Shown one piece after another: positions 7,883 to 16,940 of a stretch of DNA of 64,000 bases. Where the stretch lies: assembly GCF_023701525.1 (NCBI RefSeq), contig NZ_JAMQAW010000096.1, positions 1 through 64,000 of the forward strand. Reading direction: 5' to 3'. Position 1 is the stretch's first letter; each line of letters starts with the position of its first letter. The stretch is from Streptomyces albipurpureus (lineage in GTDB: Bacteria > Actinomycetota > Actinomycetes > Streptomycetales > Streptomycetaceae). Below the pieces are notes generated by a model that saw nothing but the letters and a program-made list of their open reading frames with translations, was not told the origin of the DNA and did not search any database. Position numbers and translations under genes: made by a program.

Positions 7883-7905
7883 TTGGGGTCCTCGTTCCGC
7901 TCGTC

Positions 7906-7949
7906 AGCCCTCCGCCCCACCGTACGGGTGTACGGCGGGGCGGCGGGCT
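7906..7949. terminator. Long interrupted hairpin downstream of the LolA-like gene
   Basis: Arms AGCCC-T-CCGCCCC-A-CCGTAC (7906-7925) and GTACGG-C-GGGGCGG-C-GGGCT (7930-7949) pair for 18 bp with two mismatches and a 4-nt loop. It lies 46 bp beyond the stop at 7995 and probably ends that transcript before the ABC operon. Confidence 0.65.
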
Positions 7950-7994
7950 GAGGTGCTCGGTGACGTGACCGGACCGCTTCGGTACCGGGCAGCG

Positions 7995-9236
7995 TTACTT
8001 GTCGGCGTTGGCGGCCTTCACCAGCGCGTCCTTCGTCACCGCGCCGACGTACACCTCGCCGTCGTCGGTGATCAGGGCGTTGATCAGCCGGGTCTTGAAG
8101 ACCGTGCCCTTGCCGAAGTCGCCGCTGACCTGGTCGCCGAGGGCGTCCAGGAAGCTGCTGGCCTCCGCCGGTACATCGGCGTCCGCCGGCGGGGTGAAGC
8201 CCTCGCCTCCCGGTGTCCTGGCCTTGGCGATGGAGGTCCACCCCTCACCGATGACATCGAAGCCCTCGGCTCCCCCACCCGGAAGGAGGTCGAGGCCGCT
8301 GCCCTGGGCAAGCCCCTCCGGGAGGTCCTTCGGAGCGTCCTTGGACGCTTCCTTCTCCAACTCATCGGCCTCGGTGACCTTCGCTCCCTTCGGCGGCTTG
8401 AAGTCGAAGGTGGACGCGGCGGGCTTGGCGAAGTCGACCTTGGTGAAGCCGACGTCGAAGATCGCCTTGCCGCCACCGCTGGAGTTCAGGGTGAACTTCA
8501 GCGGGGTGCCGGTCTTGGCGTCGACCGCGACCTTGATCGAACCGATGGTGGAGCCGCTCTGCTTGGGCTTGATGACCAGCTGGTAGGCATCGCGGCCCGC
8601 GACCTGCGCGGTGCCGTCGACGGAGACGGACGTGGTGTCCCCCGCCGCCTTCAGTGCCTCTTCAGCGAAGTCCTTGGGCGTGGTGGGCAGCTCGTCGCCG
8701 GCCTTCCCGCCCTTCTCGTCCTTCTTTCCGCTCGGGTCCTTGGCGTGGTAGGCCTCGTTGGAGGCGCTGTCGTACGCCCAGACCTCGCCCTGGTTGTGCA
8801 GCAGGCTGTACTCGGCGTTCTTCTCCAGGATGGAGACCTTCTGACGCTCGGGGCCGTCCACGGCGACCCGCAGCGTGTGCGATCCGGTCGCGAGCTCCAT
8901 CAGCTTGCTCTTCGGAGAGGCTGACGAGCCGCCCTCGCCGCCCTCGGGGGCGAGACCTTCGACGAGACCGCTGATGGCGGGGAGACCGAGATCCGTCTTG
9001 ATCTTGACCATGCCGGAGAGCTGCTCGGTGTCCGAGGCGGCGATCTTCTCGATCAGCTCCTGAGCGCTGATCTTCGGCAGATCGGGGTCACTGGAAGCGG
9101 CGAGTGCCGGGGCGAGCCCGATGGCCGCCGCAACTCCGGCCACCGCGACCGGGACGAGGTAGCGCGCCGCCTTTCGGCGACCCGCGCTGAGGTCCCTAGC
9201 CTCGCCGGTGGTCTGTGCGCTGTCGTTCGGTGCCAT
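7995..9236 (-). CDS. LolA/RseB-like exported protein (413 aa)
   Basis: Probably an extracytoplasmic, membrane-anchored protein with a LolA/RseB-type half-barrel fold that binds lipids or anti-sigma factors. The N-terminus is basic, followed by a hydrophobic segment (YLVPVAVAGVAAAIGLAPALA). Then come ISAQELIEKIAASDTEQLSG and beta-strand-rich sequence ending in VFKTRLINALITDDGEVYVG. A charged low-complexity linker (KDPSGKKDEKGGKAGDELP) interrupts the domain. Gram-positives have no outer membrane, so true lipoprotein carriage is unlikely; signalling or lipid handling at the membrane is an inference. Neighbours are a CHRD protein upstream and the ABC pair downstream. Confidence 0.7.
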   Translation of the reverse strand: MAPNDSAQTTGEARDLSAGRRKAARYLVPVAVAGVAAAIGLAPALAASSDPDLPKISAQELIEKIAASDTEQLSGMVKIKTDLGLPAISGLVEGLAPEGGEGGSSASPKSKLMELATGSHTLRVAVDGPERQKVSILEKNAEYSLLHNQGEVWAYDSASNEAYHAKDPSGKKDEKGGKAGDELPTTPKDFAEEALKAAGDTTSVSVDGTAQVAGRDAYQLVIKPKQSGSTIGSIKVAVDAKTGTPLKFTLNSSGGGKAIFDVGFTKVDFAKPAASTFDFKPPKGAKVTEADELEKEASKDAPKDLPEGLAQGSGLDLLPGGGAEGFDVIGEGWTSIAKARTPGGEGFTPPADADVPAEASSFLDALGDQVSGDFGKGTVFKTRLINALITDDGEVYVGAVTKDALVKAANADK

Positions 9237-9334
9237 GGTGTGCCCTACCTCCGTGGTCGGTCAGAAGCGGTATCACTCAGCAGCCGCGCCCGATGGGCCC
9301 GTCTGCTCAGTAGTACTCGGTCGGAGCCGTCTCA

Positions 9335-9374
9335 CTGCTGTCCCGGCTGCTGTCCGGCTGTGTCGGCTGCTGTC
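9335..9374. repeat. Short degenerate CTGCTGTC repeat
   Basis: Four imperfect copies of a CTGCTGTC-type unit (9335-9342, 9347-9354, 9358-9364, 9367-9374) at roughly 9-12-nt spacing. They lie about 100 bp upstream of the LolA-like start, in the 470-bp gap 9237-9706. The gap otherwise holds only the hairpin at 9477-9508. Confidence 0.4.
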
Positions 9375-9476
9375 TCGCTCTGGTGTGTTGCTATCCATCT
9401 GACCAAATTCATCGCACGTATGGCGTCAGTCCTCGGGAGCAAGTTGACGTACTGCTGGAGGATGACGGAACAGCGC

Positions 9477-9508
9477 GGCGCCTCCCCCGTCCATTAGGGG
9501 AAGGCGCC
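9477..9508. terminator. 11-bp hairpin downstream of the CHRD gene
   Basis: GGCGCCT-CCCC (9477-9487) pairs with GGGG-A-AGGCGCC (9497-9508), with one bulged A and a 9-nt loop. It lies about 200 bp past the CHRD stop at 9707 on the minus strand, where a terminator is expected. Confidence 0.5.
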
Positions 9509-9706
9509 TTGGGTGTTCGCAGAGCGGCCCGTACGCCCGGTCGGTCATGCCCGGGCGCCGGGCCGCTGGTGTGCTGGTGAACCGGCCTGCCGGGCCTCCG
9601 GAGTGCTGGCGAGCCGGGGCGCGTTCAGCCGGGCGTCGTCGACGCTCCTTATGGAGGCGTTACTTCCGGGAGCCCTGCTTCCGGAAGCCTCCGCCCCCTG
9701 GCTGCC

Positions 9707-10729
9707 CTACTTCTGGATGAAGACGTAGTCCGCGCCGTAGGGAACACCGACGATCTTCCCCTTGGCGCAGTTCCCGGCCGGGGCGACGCCACCCACGGTG
9801 TTCAGCCGCAGGATTTCCTGGGACTTCGCGAGCAGCCCCTTCTTCTTGCCGGACTGCTTGGCCCTGATGTCCAGTTCGGCGATGTTCCCGGCGCCGTTGG
9901 GGGACTTGCTGATCAGGGTGCCCGTGACCGCGCTGCGGTCAGCCGCGATCCACTGCGGCTTGCCGGAGCCCGGAGCGACGAAGGAGTGGGCGATGGGGCC
10001 GCCGAGCGTCGCCCGGACATCGTGCTGCTGGAAGGCGTAACGGCCGCCGGCGCCCTTCTCGCACCGATAGATCTGCTGGCCCTTGATGACGGACGCCTGG
10101 AAGTTGCTCAGGGCCTTGTCGAACGGAAAGGCACTGGTCACCCGGTGGAACTGACCGCGAACGGCGCCACCGGGGAAGCGGGCGGTGTGCAGATTGGCGT
10201 AGAAACCGCGGGGGTTGGCCTTGAACGCGTCCAGAACGGCCCGGTCCTTGACCTTGACGGTCCCGCTGACCGCCCCGGCCCAGCCCTTGACGGGTTCGGT
10301 GCCGCGGGCGAGCAGCGGGGTGAAGTCGACCTTCACCCCGCCGTTGGTGCCCTTGGCACCTTGGTGGATGTGCAGGGCGGTCGGCTTGTCGGTGCCGCGG
10401 AACTTCACGGCCACCGAGACCTTGTCCCCGTGGACCTTCACGAACTGGAGCGCCACACCGTCGCGGTCACCGACGGCAGGCCCTGATCGCACCGGAACCT
10501 CATTGGCACCGTTCAGACTTGACACGAAGAGCAGCGCGCCCTTGCCCTGGGCGACTGCGGCCCTTTCGCCCTGGACGGTCACGGTCTCGCCGCCCCCGTG
10601 TCCGGTATGGCTGGCGGCGTTGGTCGACGTCCCGCCGTCGGAGGCGAAGGCGGGCAGCACGGCGAACCCCACTCCGGCCGCGGCCACTACCGCGGTCGTC
10701 CCGATAAGAATGTTCTTAGTGCACTTCAT
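9707..10729 (-). CDS. Secreted CHRD and DUF3455 domain protein (340 aa)
   Basis: Exported protein with two domains. The ATG at 10729 (MKCTKNILIG) has GGGGGAGA about 8 nt upstream; the longer frame adds non-coding sequence. Residues 1-30 are a signal peptide (AAAGVGFAVLPAFAS). Residues about 55-190 form a CHRD domain (LNGANEVP, ALHIHQG, FYANLHTARFPGGAVRGQ). The C-terminal half (CEKGAGGRYAFQQHDVRA, APGSGKPQWIAADRSAVTG) matches DUF3455. CHRD domains occur in secreted and surface proteins; the biochemical role is unknown. Monocistronic, with a hairpin downstream. Confidence 0.8.
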   Translation of the reverse strand: MKCTKNILIGTTAVVAAAGVGFAVLPAFASDGGTSTNAASHTGHGGGETVTVQGERAAVAQGKGALLFVSSLNGANEVPVRSGPAVGDRDGVALQFVKVHGDKVSVAVKFRGTDKPTALHIHQGAKGTNGGVKVDFTPLLARGTEPVKGWAGAVSGTVKVKDRAVLDAFKANPRGFYANLHTARFPGGAVRGQFHRVTSAFPFDKALSNFQASVIKGQQIYRCEKGAGGRYAFQQHDVRATLGGPIAHSFVAPGSGKPQWIAADRSAVTGTLISKSPNGAGNIAELDIRAKQSGKKKGLLAKSQEILRLNTVGGVAPAGNCAKGKIVGVPYGADYVFIQK

Positions 10730-11113
10730 CAGTAGATCTCCCCCTACTGAGCCAGACGCCCCGTGCGTTGGCTTCTGTGCATCAGTACGGAATGGATCTG
10801 AGATTGGACTCAATCCAGCAATGTGAGGTGGGTCACAGAGCTGAAGGGGGATTTCCCCTGGCGGGAAGCCTAGGGCGGTCTAGACCATGCGATGCGCACC
10901 GAACAGCCCACCGAACACCGAACGAGATGAGGGGTCCTTGACCGAAGCAGGCAGCGACCCCCGACTAAGGACACGTGCCGGGCAACCGCCCGGTTCACCA
11001 CGGGAGTACGCCACCGCACTCACCCGACCGGCCGAGTGCTCCCAGGGCTCTGCGGCGGCACTCCGCAGACTCCCGGTGGGCACGCCGCCCCGACGACTCA
11101 GCGACCGGGCGCG
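10730..11113. other. Intergenic region upstream of the CHRD gene
   Basis: 384 bp without a supportable gene. It holds the CHRD ribosome site (10737-10744 region), a short dyad ATTG-GACT-CAAT near 10806-10817, and a weak hairpin at 10978-10993 (CCGGGC/GCCCGG). Short frames here lack start signals and homology. Confidence 0.5.
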
Positions 11114-12124
11114 CTATCCCGCGCGGTGCACCACCGCGTCGCACAGCTCCTCCAGCGCGGACTTCGCATAGCACTCGGGCAGCGGATCGAGCGTCGCCCG
11201 CGCTTCCTGCGCGTACCGCACGGTGTCCCGGCGCGCCTGCTCCAGCGCCGGATGCGCGCGCAGCCGCCCCAGGGTCTCGCCGAGCCGCTGGTCGTCCGTC
11301 AGATCTCCCTTGAGCAGCTCAACGAGCTCCAGGTCCTCCGGCAGCCCCTGCGCCGCCGCCCGGGCCCTCAGATGGAGCACCGGAAGGGTGGGAATCCCCT
11401 CGCGTAGATCCGTCCCGGGCGTCTTCCCCGACTCATGCGAGTCACTGGCGATGTCGAGTACGTCGTCGGCCAGCTGGAACGCCACGCCGAGTCGCTCCCC
11501 GTACTGGGTCAGGATGTCCACAACGCCCTCATCGGCACCGGACATCATCGCGCCGAACCGCCCCGACACGGCGATCAGCGACCCCGTCTTGCCTCCGATG
11601 ACATCGAGGTAGTGGCCCACCGGGTCCTGGCCGTCCCGCGGTCCCGCGGTCTCCAGGATCTGCCCGGTGACGAGCCGCTCGAACGCCTCGGCCTGGATGC
11701 GTACGGCCTCCGGGCCGAGATCGGCCAGTATGTGGGACGCGCGCGCGAACAGGAAGTCACCCGTGAGCACCGCGACCGAGTTGCCCCAGCGGGCGTTGGC
11801 GCTCGAAACGCCCCGCCGCACATCGGCCTCGTCCATCACGTCGTCGTGGTACAGCGTGGCGAGGTGGGTGAGCTCCACGACCACGGCCGAGGGGACGATC
11901 CCGGGGGCGTACGGGTCACCGAACTGGGCCGCCAACATCACAAGGAGTGGCCTGAATCGCTTGCCTCCGGCGCGTACGAGATGCTGTGCGGCCTCCGTGA
12001 TGAAGGGCACCTCGCTCTTGGTGGCATCGAGCAGACCCGCCTCCACGGCTGACAGTCCCGTCTGGACATCGGCCTCAAGAGCCTGGTCCCGCACGCTCAG
12101 CCCGAACGGCCCGACGACGGTCAC
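11114..12124 (-). CDS. Polyprenyl diphosphate synthase, long chain (336 aa)
   Basis: Adds isopentenyl diphosphate units to an allylic diphosphate to make a long all-trans chain. The first Asp-rich motif is DDVMD in LATLYHDDVMDEADVRRG; the second is DDVLD in FQLADDVLDIAS. The basic GGKRFRPLL motif binds diphosphate. The chain-length region before the first motif has no obvious blocking pair of aromatics, in line with a C35-C50 product. Given the surrounding menaquinone and complex I genes, it probably supplies the menaquinone side chain (inference). Single gene, divergent from the CocE-like pseudogene. Confidence 0.88.
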   Translation of the reverse strand: MTVVGPFGLSVRDQALEADVQTGLSAVEAGLLDATKSEVPFITEAAQHLVRAGGKRFRPLLVMLAAQFGDPYAPGIVPSAVVVELTHLATLYHDDVMDEADVRRGVSSANARWGNSVAVLTGDFLFARASHILADLGPEAVRIQAEAFERLVTGQILETAGPRDGQDPVGHYLDVIGGKTGSLIAVSGRFGAMMSGADEGVVDILTQYGERLGVAFQLADDVLDIASDSHESGKTPGTDLREGIPTLPVLHLRARAAAQGLPEDLELVELLKGDLTDDQRLGETLGRLRAHPALEQARRDTVRYAQEARATLDPLPECYAKSALEELCDAVVHRAG

Positions 12125-12240
12125 GAGGGGGTCTCCTGTCTGCTGATAATCACACGGATTGTCGATCTGTCGCTGGATTCACTCAAGTCAGCGTATCCGG
12201 TCGCGTTTCGATCACCATGAGCGCCTTCCCGCCTCCGCCG

Positions 12241-12263
12241 GTATGTTCGTGATCAGAACATAC
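12241..12263. promoter_or_regulatory. Perfect 8-bp inverted repeat, operator candidate
   Basis: GTATGTTC (12241-12248) and GAACATAC (12256-12263) flank GTGATCA in the intergenic region between the divergent polyprenyl synthase (start 12124) and the CocE-like gene (start 12394). It looks like a dimeric regulator site. The half-sites face the opposite way from a Gram-positive LexA box (GAAC-N4-GTTC), so LexA is not suggested. Confidence 0.45.
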
Positions 12264-12393
12264 GACCAGGGATGAGCCCGCTCAGCGCGATCGACGAAGG
12301 ACGGTGGCAGGGCCATCGAAGGGACCGGAAACCGGACTAACCCCCTCCGGTGAATCGACCCATCCCGCGCCTTCCAGCGCATCGAGGTCCGCC

Positions 12394-14534
12394 ATGCGCC
12401 ACCGCCGTCGTTTCCCCTATGAAACCAGCCACGCGGACGTGTGGATTCCGCTGCTGGCCAACGGACCCCACGAGAGCACCATGCTGTACGCACGCATCTG
12501 GCGGCCCCACACTTCCCAGCCTGTCCCCGCTCTCCTTGAATACGCCCCCGACCGGCTCGGCGACTCAACAGCGGCACGTGATGCCCAACGACACCCCTGG
12601 TACGCGGGCCACGGCTATGCCTCGGTCAGGGTGGACGCACGCGGCCACGGCAGTAGCGCGGGCAGCCCCGACACATCCGCCGCGCTCCCCGATGGCTTGG
12701 CCGTGATCGCCTGGCTGGCGGCACAACCCTGGTGCACGGGCCGCGTCGGCGCGTTCGGGCTCGGCCGCGGCGCCAGTTGGGCACTGGGGCTGGGAGCCCT
12801 CGCACCAGAACCCCTCGGCGCGGTCGTCTCGGTCTGCGCCGCCGAGGGTGCCGAGGACTCCGTCTTCTGCGCGCCCCCACCGCCGAGGAATCCTGGCCCG
12901 GTCAGCGCCACTGACGGCCCTGGCAGTTCCCCCCTACGGCCTGTGGAGACGATCAGAACGGCCAGTGCGAGTGGTGGTGCCAGCCCCGCTGCCACCCCCG
13001 TACCCGTCGACGTCGGCATGGCCCACTCCCGTGCCACCGACCTCCTCACCGCCCGCTGCCTCCCTCCTGACCCCCTGCACACCGAGGAGTCCTGGCGCGC
13101 GCTCTGGCTCAGTCGGCTGGAAGCCGTCGAACCCGCGCCCCCGGCCCAGGTCGAACCCGCGCCCCGGCCCACTTCGGGCGGCGACAGAACGGCCTCGAAG
13201 GCTCACCGTCCGATGCCAACAGGCCCCGTCCGCCCGTTCTGGCCGTCAGCGGCTGGCGCGCCCCCGATCACAACGACGTGCTGAGGCTGGTGGAGGGGAG
13301 GCAGCCGTCCGATCGCATCCGCGGTCTCATCGGCCCCTGGTCAGGCTCCCACTACCCCGACCACGGCAGGCCGGGACCGGCCATCGGCTTCCTCCAGGAG
13401 ACCCTGCGCTGGTTCGACCGCCACCTCAAGGACCCCGGTGGCGGGGCACCCGACGAACCCCTGTTGCGGAGCTGGATCGACGGCCACCGCGCCCACTGGG
13501 CCGTCGACACCGTCTGGCCGTCCCCCCACCTCACCCGGGTGGCGTACGCCCTGCACGGTCTGCCGATCGTCCTGGACCCAGGCCCGGAACCCGGGACCGA
13601 GCAAGCCCCCGGCCCCGCCGATCGGTGCGTGGACGCCGCTCACCGCCTCTGCTGCGATCTCCCCGTGGGCACCCGGCCGGTGGAGGTCCTGGGTCACCCG
13701 CGGGTCACCCTGCGGCTCCAGTACGGGGCACCACCGAGCCGACTGCTGGCCCGGCTCTGGGACATCGCGCCCGACGGCTCGTCCACCGAGGTCAGCTCGG
13801 GTGTACTGGACCTCTGCGCGGAGCCCCCGCCCACCCAGCAGAACATCACCTTCACCCTGGAGAGCACCGGCTACGCCTTCGCCCCCGGGCACCGCATCCG
13901 GCTGGCGCTCTCCCTCCCGTACGGGCCACCACCGAACCGACCCGTGCCCGGGGGTGCGCGGAGCATCACCGTCCACCCGGAGGGCTCCCGGCTGGACCTC
14001 CCCGTACGGCAGCTGCGGCCACCAGAGCAGCAGGCACCCCAGGGTGACGAGCAGTGGGCCTTTGACGCCCCCGAGCAGGCCGAACCCCTCGGGGTCAGCT
14101 CCCCCGCCACACTCGACCCACCGCGCCCCGCGCAACGGGTGGTCCAGGACCACGCCACGGGCGGCTGGCGGCGGGAAACGACCCCCCGCCCGGCCGGCAC
14201 GCTGCGCTACCCCGATGGGCTGGAGGTGACCGAGGAAACGCTGAACGTCCAAACGGTCCAACCCGCCCAGCCAGTACAGCCAGTACAGCCAGTACAGGCC
14301 GCCCAGCCAGTACAGGCCGCTCAGGGAAGCGAACCGGGATCGGCAGCGGTCCACTCCTGGACCGCACATCGGGCGATCCGGCTCAACCGCCCGGAATTCG
14401 GCTGGGAAGTGACGGTCACCACCCATTCCGTCCTCACCCGCCGACCAGCAGGGTTCGAGGCGCGGGACGAGGTGGTGTGTCGCGATGGCGCGGAGATCGT
14501 CTTCCATCGGACCTGGGCGCGAACACTTCCCTGA
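12394..14534 (+). pseudogene. CocE/NonD-family X-Pro dipeptidyl-peptidase-like hydrolase, frameshifted and catalytically degenerate
   Basis: An alpha/beta-hydrolase plus C-terminal jelly-roll domain, split over two frames. The first frame (ATG 12394, ribosome site GAGG) reads MRHRRRFPYETSHADVW to SWRALWLSRLEAVEP, then ends at 13284. The second covers PVLAVSGWRAPDHNDV, GLIGPWSGSHYPD, the partner-strand region WFDRHLKDP and the jelly-roll. One frameshift between about 13090 and 13250 would join them. The nucleophile elbow, normally GxSxxG, reads FGLGRGAS with no Ser in the expected position. The His motif, normally GPWGH, reads GPWSGSH. Loss of function is likely. A Pro/Gln/Val repeat lies near the C-terminus. 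Confidence 0.65.
14268..14324 (+). repeat. Short tandem repeat CAGCCAGTA / CAGGCCGC inside the hydrolase remnant
   Basis: Three CAGCCAGTA-type nonamers in a row, then CAGGCCGCC and a second CAGCCAGTACAGGCCGCT block. They encode Gln-Pro-Val-Gln-Pro-Val and Gln-Ala-Ala units. The repeat keeps frame with the downstream part, and such repeats vary between strains by slippage. Confidence 0.8.
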
Positions 14535-14619
14535 CCTGCCGGGTCATCACGGTCTGCCAAGCGGGGCAGACGTCCACGTAACGTGTCCCCAACACCGTGG
14601 AAAGCGAGGCAGGCCCCCC

Positions 14620-15852
14620 ATGGCACCCACCCAGCAGAGCCCGCTCGACCTGGCCGAGGGCGACCCCTTCGGCCCGCACAACCTCCCTTACGGCGTCTTC
14701 GCCACGGCCGACGAGCCCGAGCGCCGACGGCTCGGTGTGCGACTCGGAGACCATGTGCTCGACGTGGGAGCCGCGGCCGAGGCGCTCGGTTCCCCTTATG
14801 CGACCCTGCTGGCGCGGCCGAACCTCAATCCGCTGCTGGCAGCCGGCCGTACCGCCTGGCACGATGTCCGGCGCGCGCTGACCGCCTGGGTGACGATCCC
14901 GTCCCACCGGTCCTCGATAGAGCCGCTGTTGCATCCACTCGGCGACGTCACCCTGCACCTCCCCTACGAAGTCGCCGACTACGTCGACTTCTACGCCAGC
15001 GAGCACCACGCCACCAACGTCGGCCGGATCTTCCGCCCCGACGGCGACGCGCTGACCCCCAACTGGAAGCACCTACCCATCGGTTACCACGGCCGGTCGG
15101 GCACGATCGTGGTGTCCGGGACCGATGTCGTACGCCCCAGCGGGCAGCGCAAGGCCCCCGCCGACCCGGCTCCGGTCTTCGGTCCTTCGGTGAAGTTGGA
15201 CATCGAGGCGGAGGTCGGCTTCGTCGTAGGTAAGCCGTCCGGGCTCGGCACTCCGGTGGCACTGAGCGACTTCCCGGAGCACGTCTTCGGTCTCTCACTG
15301 CTCAACGACTGGTCCGCACGGGACATCCAGGCGTGGGAGTACGTGCCGCTCGGTCCGTTCCTCGGGAAGTCGTTCGCGACCTCCGTCTCGGCGTGGGTGA
15401 CCCCGCTGGAGGCGCTGGAGGCGGCGCGCACCGATCCCCCGGTCCGGGACTTCGCACTGCTGCCGTACCTCGATGACTCGGCGGAGGAGGACAAGGGCGG
15501 CTACGACATCCGCATCACCGTCGCCGTCAACGGACATGTGATCGCCGAGCCGCCGTTCGCGACGATGTACTGGACGGCCGCCCAGCAACTCGCCCAGATG
15601 ACGGTGAACGGCGCCTCCCTGCGTACGGGAGACCTCTACGGCTCCGGCACGGTCAGCGGCCCCGAGGTCCACCAGCGCGGCTCACTGCTCGAACTGACCT
15701 GGAACGGGCGCGACCCGCTGGAACTCCCCGAGGGGAAGCGGACGTTCCTGGAGGACGGCGACGTGGTGACGATGACGGCCTGGGCACCGGGTCCGGACGG
15801 GACACGGGTGGGTCTGGGCGAGGTCTCTGGCCGAATCGTGTCCGCGGCGTAG
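14620..15852 (+). CDS. fahA: Fumarylacetoacetase (410 aa)
   Basis: Last step of tyrosine/homogentisate degradation: splits fumarylacetoacetate into fumarate and acetoacetate, in the cytoplasm. An N-terminal SH3-like region (PYGVFATAD, LGDHVLDV) precedes the FAH beta-roll. Metal and catalytic residues are visible in YVDFYASEHHATNVG (Asp metal ligand, His base), LDIEAEVGFV (two Glu), LLNDWSARDIQAWE (Asp) and GPFLGKSFATSVS (Lys). The ATG at 14620 has GAGGCAGG just upstream. Length matches the family (about 410-420). No other homogentisate-pathway gene lies in the window. Confidence 0.93.
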   Translation: MAPTQQSPLDLAEGDPFGPHNLPYGVFATADEPERRRLGVRLGDHVLDVGAAAEALGSPYATLLARPNLNPLLAAGRTAWHDVRRALTAWVTIPSHRSSIEPLLHPLGDVTLHLPYEVADYVDFYASEHHATNVGRIFRPDGDALTPNWKHLPIGYHGRSGTIVVSGTDVVRPSGQRKAPADPAPVFGPSVKLDIEAEVGFVVGKPSGLGTPVALSDFPEHVFGLSLLNDWSARDIQAWEYVPLGPFLGKSFATSVSAWVTPLEALEAARTDPPVRDFALLPYLDDSAEEDKGGYDIRITVAVNGHVIAEPPFATMYWTAAQQLAQMTVNGASLRTGDLYGSGTVSGPEVHQRGSLLELTWNGRDPLELPEGKRTFLEDGDVVTMTAWAPGPDGTRVGLGEVSGRIVSAA

Positions 15853-15909
15853 GACAGAGAGGCGCAAAAACGGTTTGAAGGCACTCCGCGGCTGCTGAAG
15901 GCTGGCGGT

Positions 15910-16611
15910 ATGGAGGGACGTGAGGGTTCGGGGAGCACACAGTTGGGGGAACTGCCCTGGGCTGCCGTCGATCCCCGCGGCCACCCGTACCGCCTGGAGG
16001 AGACCGAGGTCGCCGAGCTCATCGCGCTGATCATCCCTCTGGTGCCGGACGCCAAAGCACTCCACAAGAGGCGCTGGGTGGACCGCAAACCGGTCTGGGA
16101 CGCCGTCGATCCGATCACCGACCTCCTGGTGGGCCACTTCGGTAGCTGGGCCGCCGGCTGGAACTGGACGGTGGGGGAAGGTGATCGAGACGGGGGCGTG
16201 GTCGGTGCGTGGTGCTGTGCGCTCCACTCGGTCAGTACACCGGCCGATACGGCGGCCCTGGTGCTGGAAGCCCTCGGTGAGTGGCGCGGCTGGCTGGAGG
16301 ACCTGGCGGAACGCTTCGCCGCGCTGGCTCCACCGCGACCGTCCGACCCCGGAGCCCGGCACTGGGAGCAGGCCTGTACCCGTCTGGTGACCCTGGTCGC
16401 GGACCGCAGCGAGGCCCAGAGCGGTTGGTACGGCCACTGCGAGCAGGTTCTGGGCTGGTTCCTGGCTTACCACGGCCTACCGGACGAACGGGCGCGTCAG
16501 ATCGTGACGGCCGCGGTGGGCGGCAGCTTCGAGAGCTGGGTGGCACCCAACCCACGGGTGGTGGAGGCGGTGAGCAGCCGATTCGCCACCGCGCTGACGA
16601 CGCGGCGTTGA
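15910..16611 (+). CDS. Conserved hypothetical protein (233 aa)
   Basis: Unknown function. A soluble, Trp-rich, mostly helical protein. Notable stretches are KRRWVDRKPVWDAVDPITDLL, GSWAAGWNWTVGEG and GWYGHCEQVLGWFLAYHG. No signal peptide or membrane segment is seen. The start at 15910 follows AAGGCTGGCGGT, a weak ribosome site. It lies 57 bp after fahA on the same strand. I recognise no domain. Confidence 0.6.
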   Translation: MEGREGSGSTQLGELPWAAVDPRGHPYRLEETEVAELIALIIPLVPDAKALHKRRWVDRKPVWDAVDPITDLLVGHFGSWAAGWNWTVGEGDRDGGVVGAWCCALHSVSTPADTAALVLEALGEWRGWLEDLAERFAALAPPRPSDPGARHWEQACTRLVTLVADRSEAQSGWYGHCEQVLGWFLAYHGLPDERARQIVTAAVGGSFESWVAPNPRVVEAVSSRFATALTTRR

Positions 16612-16635
16612 CCCTTCGGGGGTCCGCCCACGTCA

Positions 16636-16932
16636 ATGACGAGCCTCGGCTTCACCCGTACGCGGGAGGCTGAGGTGGTCTCCCCGGACTCGTTGGCGCG
16701 TGACCGGGAGACCAAGCCGCTCAAGTACGCCCGAGCCGGCATCCCGCACTACCGGCGGGTCGAGAACAACGGCGGCTCGGCCGTGGTCTATGTCTTCGAG
16801 CGGGAGCCCGTCAGCGGTCAGTACACCAGTACCGGGATCTTCCATGACCGGATGAAGGTCTCGGTGCCCTTCACCGTCGATCTGTATCTGACCGAGATCG
16901 CACCCCGCCGCAGGCACTTCCCGGGGGCCTGA
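16636..16932 (+). pseudogene. Uma2 (DUF820) nuclease-fold family, C-terminal fragment
   Basis: The sequence EAEVVSPDSLARDRETKPLKYARAGIPHYRRVE matches the C-terminal half of Uma2-family proteins, with the VVSP...D...K..YA..GI.HY pattern. The intact relative at 60297-60857 reads VVSPGSVRNDYEIKDRQYAARGI. The N-terminal half, including the acidic catalytic strand, is absent, and the ten residues upstream do not fit the family. Probably a relic; expression of the 98-aa frame cannot be excluded. It ends 8 bp before a perfect terminator. Confidence 0.65.
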
Positions 16933-16940
16933 GCCAGCAG

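Noticed and set aside
12241..12263. LexA/SOS box
   Set aside because: The half-sites are GTTC then GAAC, opposite to the Gram-positive LexA order.
12848..14047. 399-codon frame in the hydrolase region
   Set aside because: Extremely Arg/Pro-rich and out of frame with both recognisable hydrolase halves.
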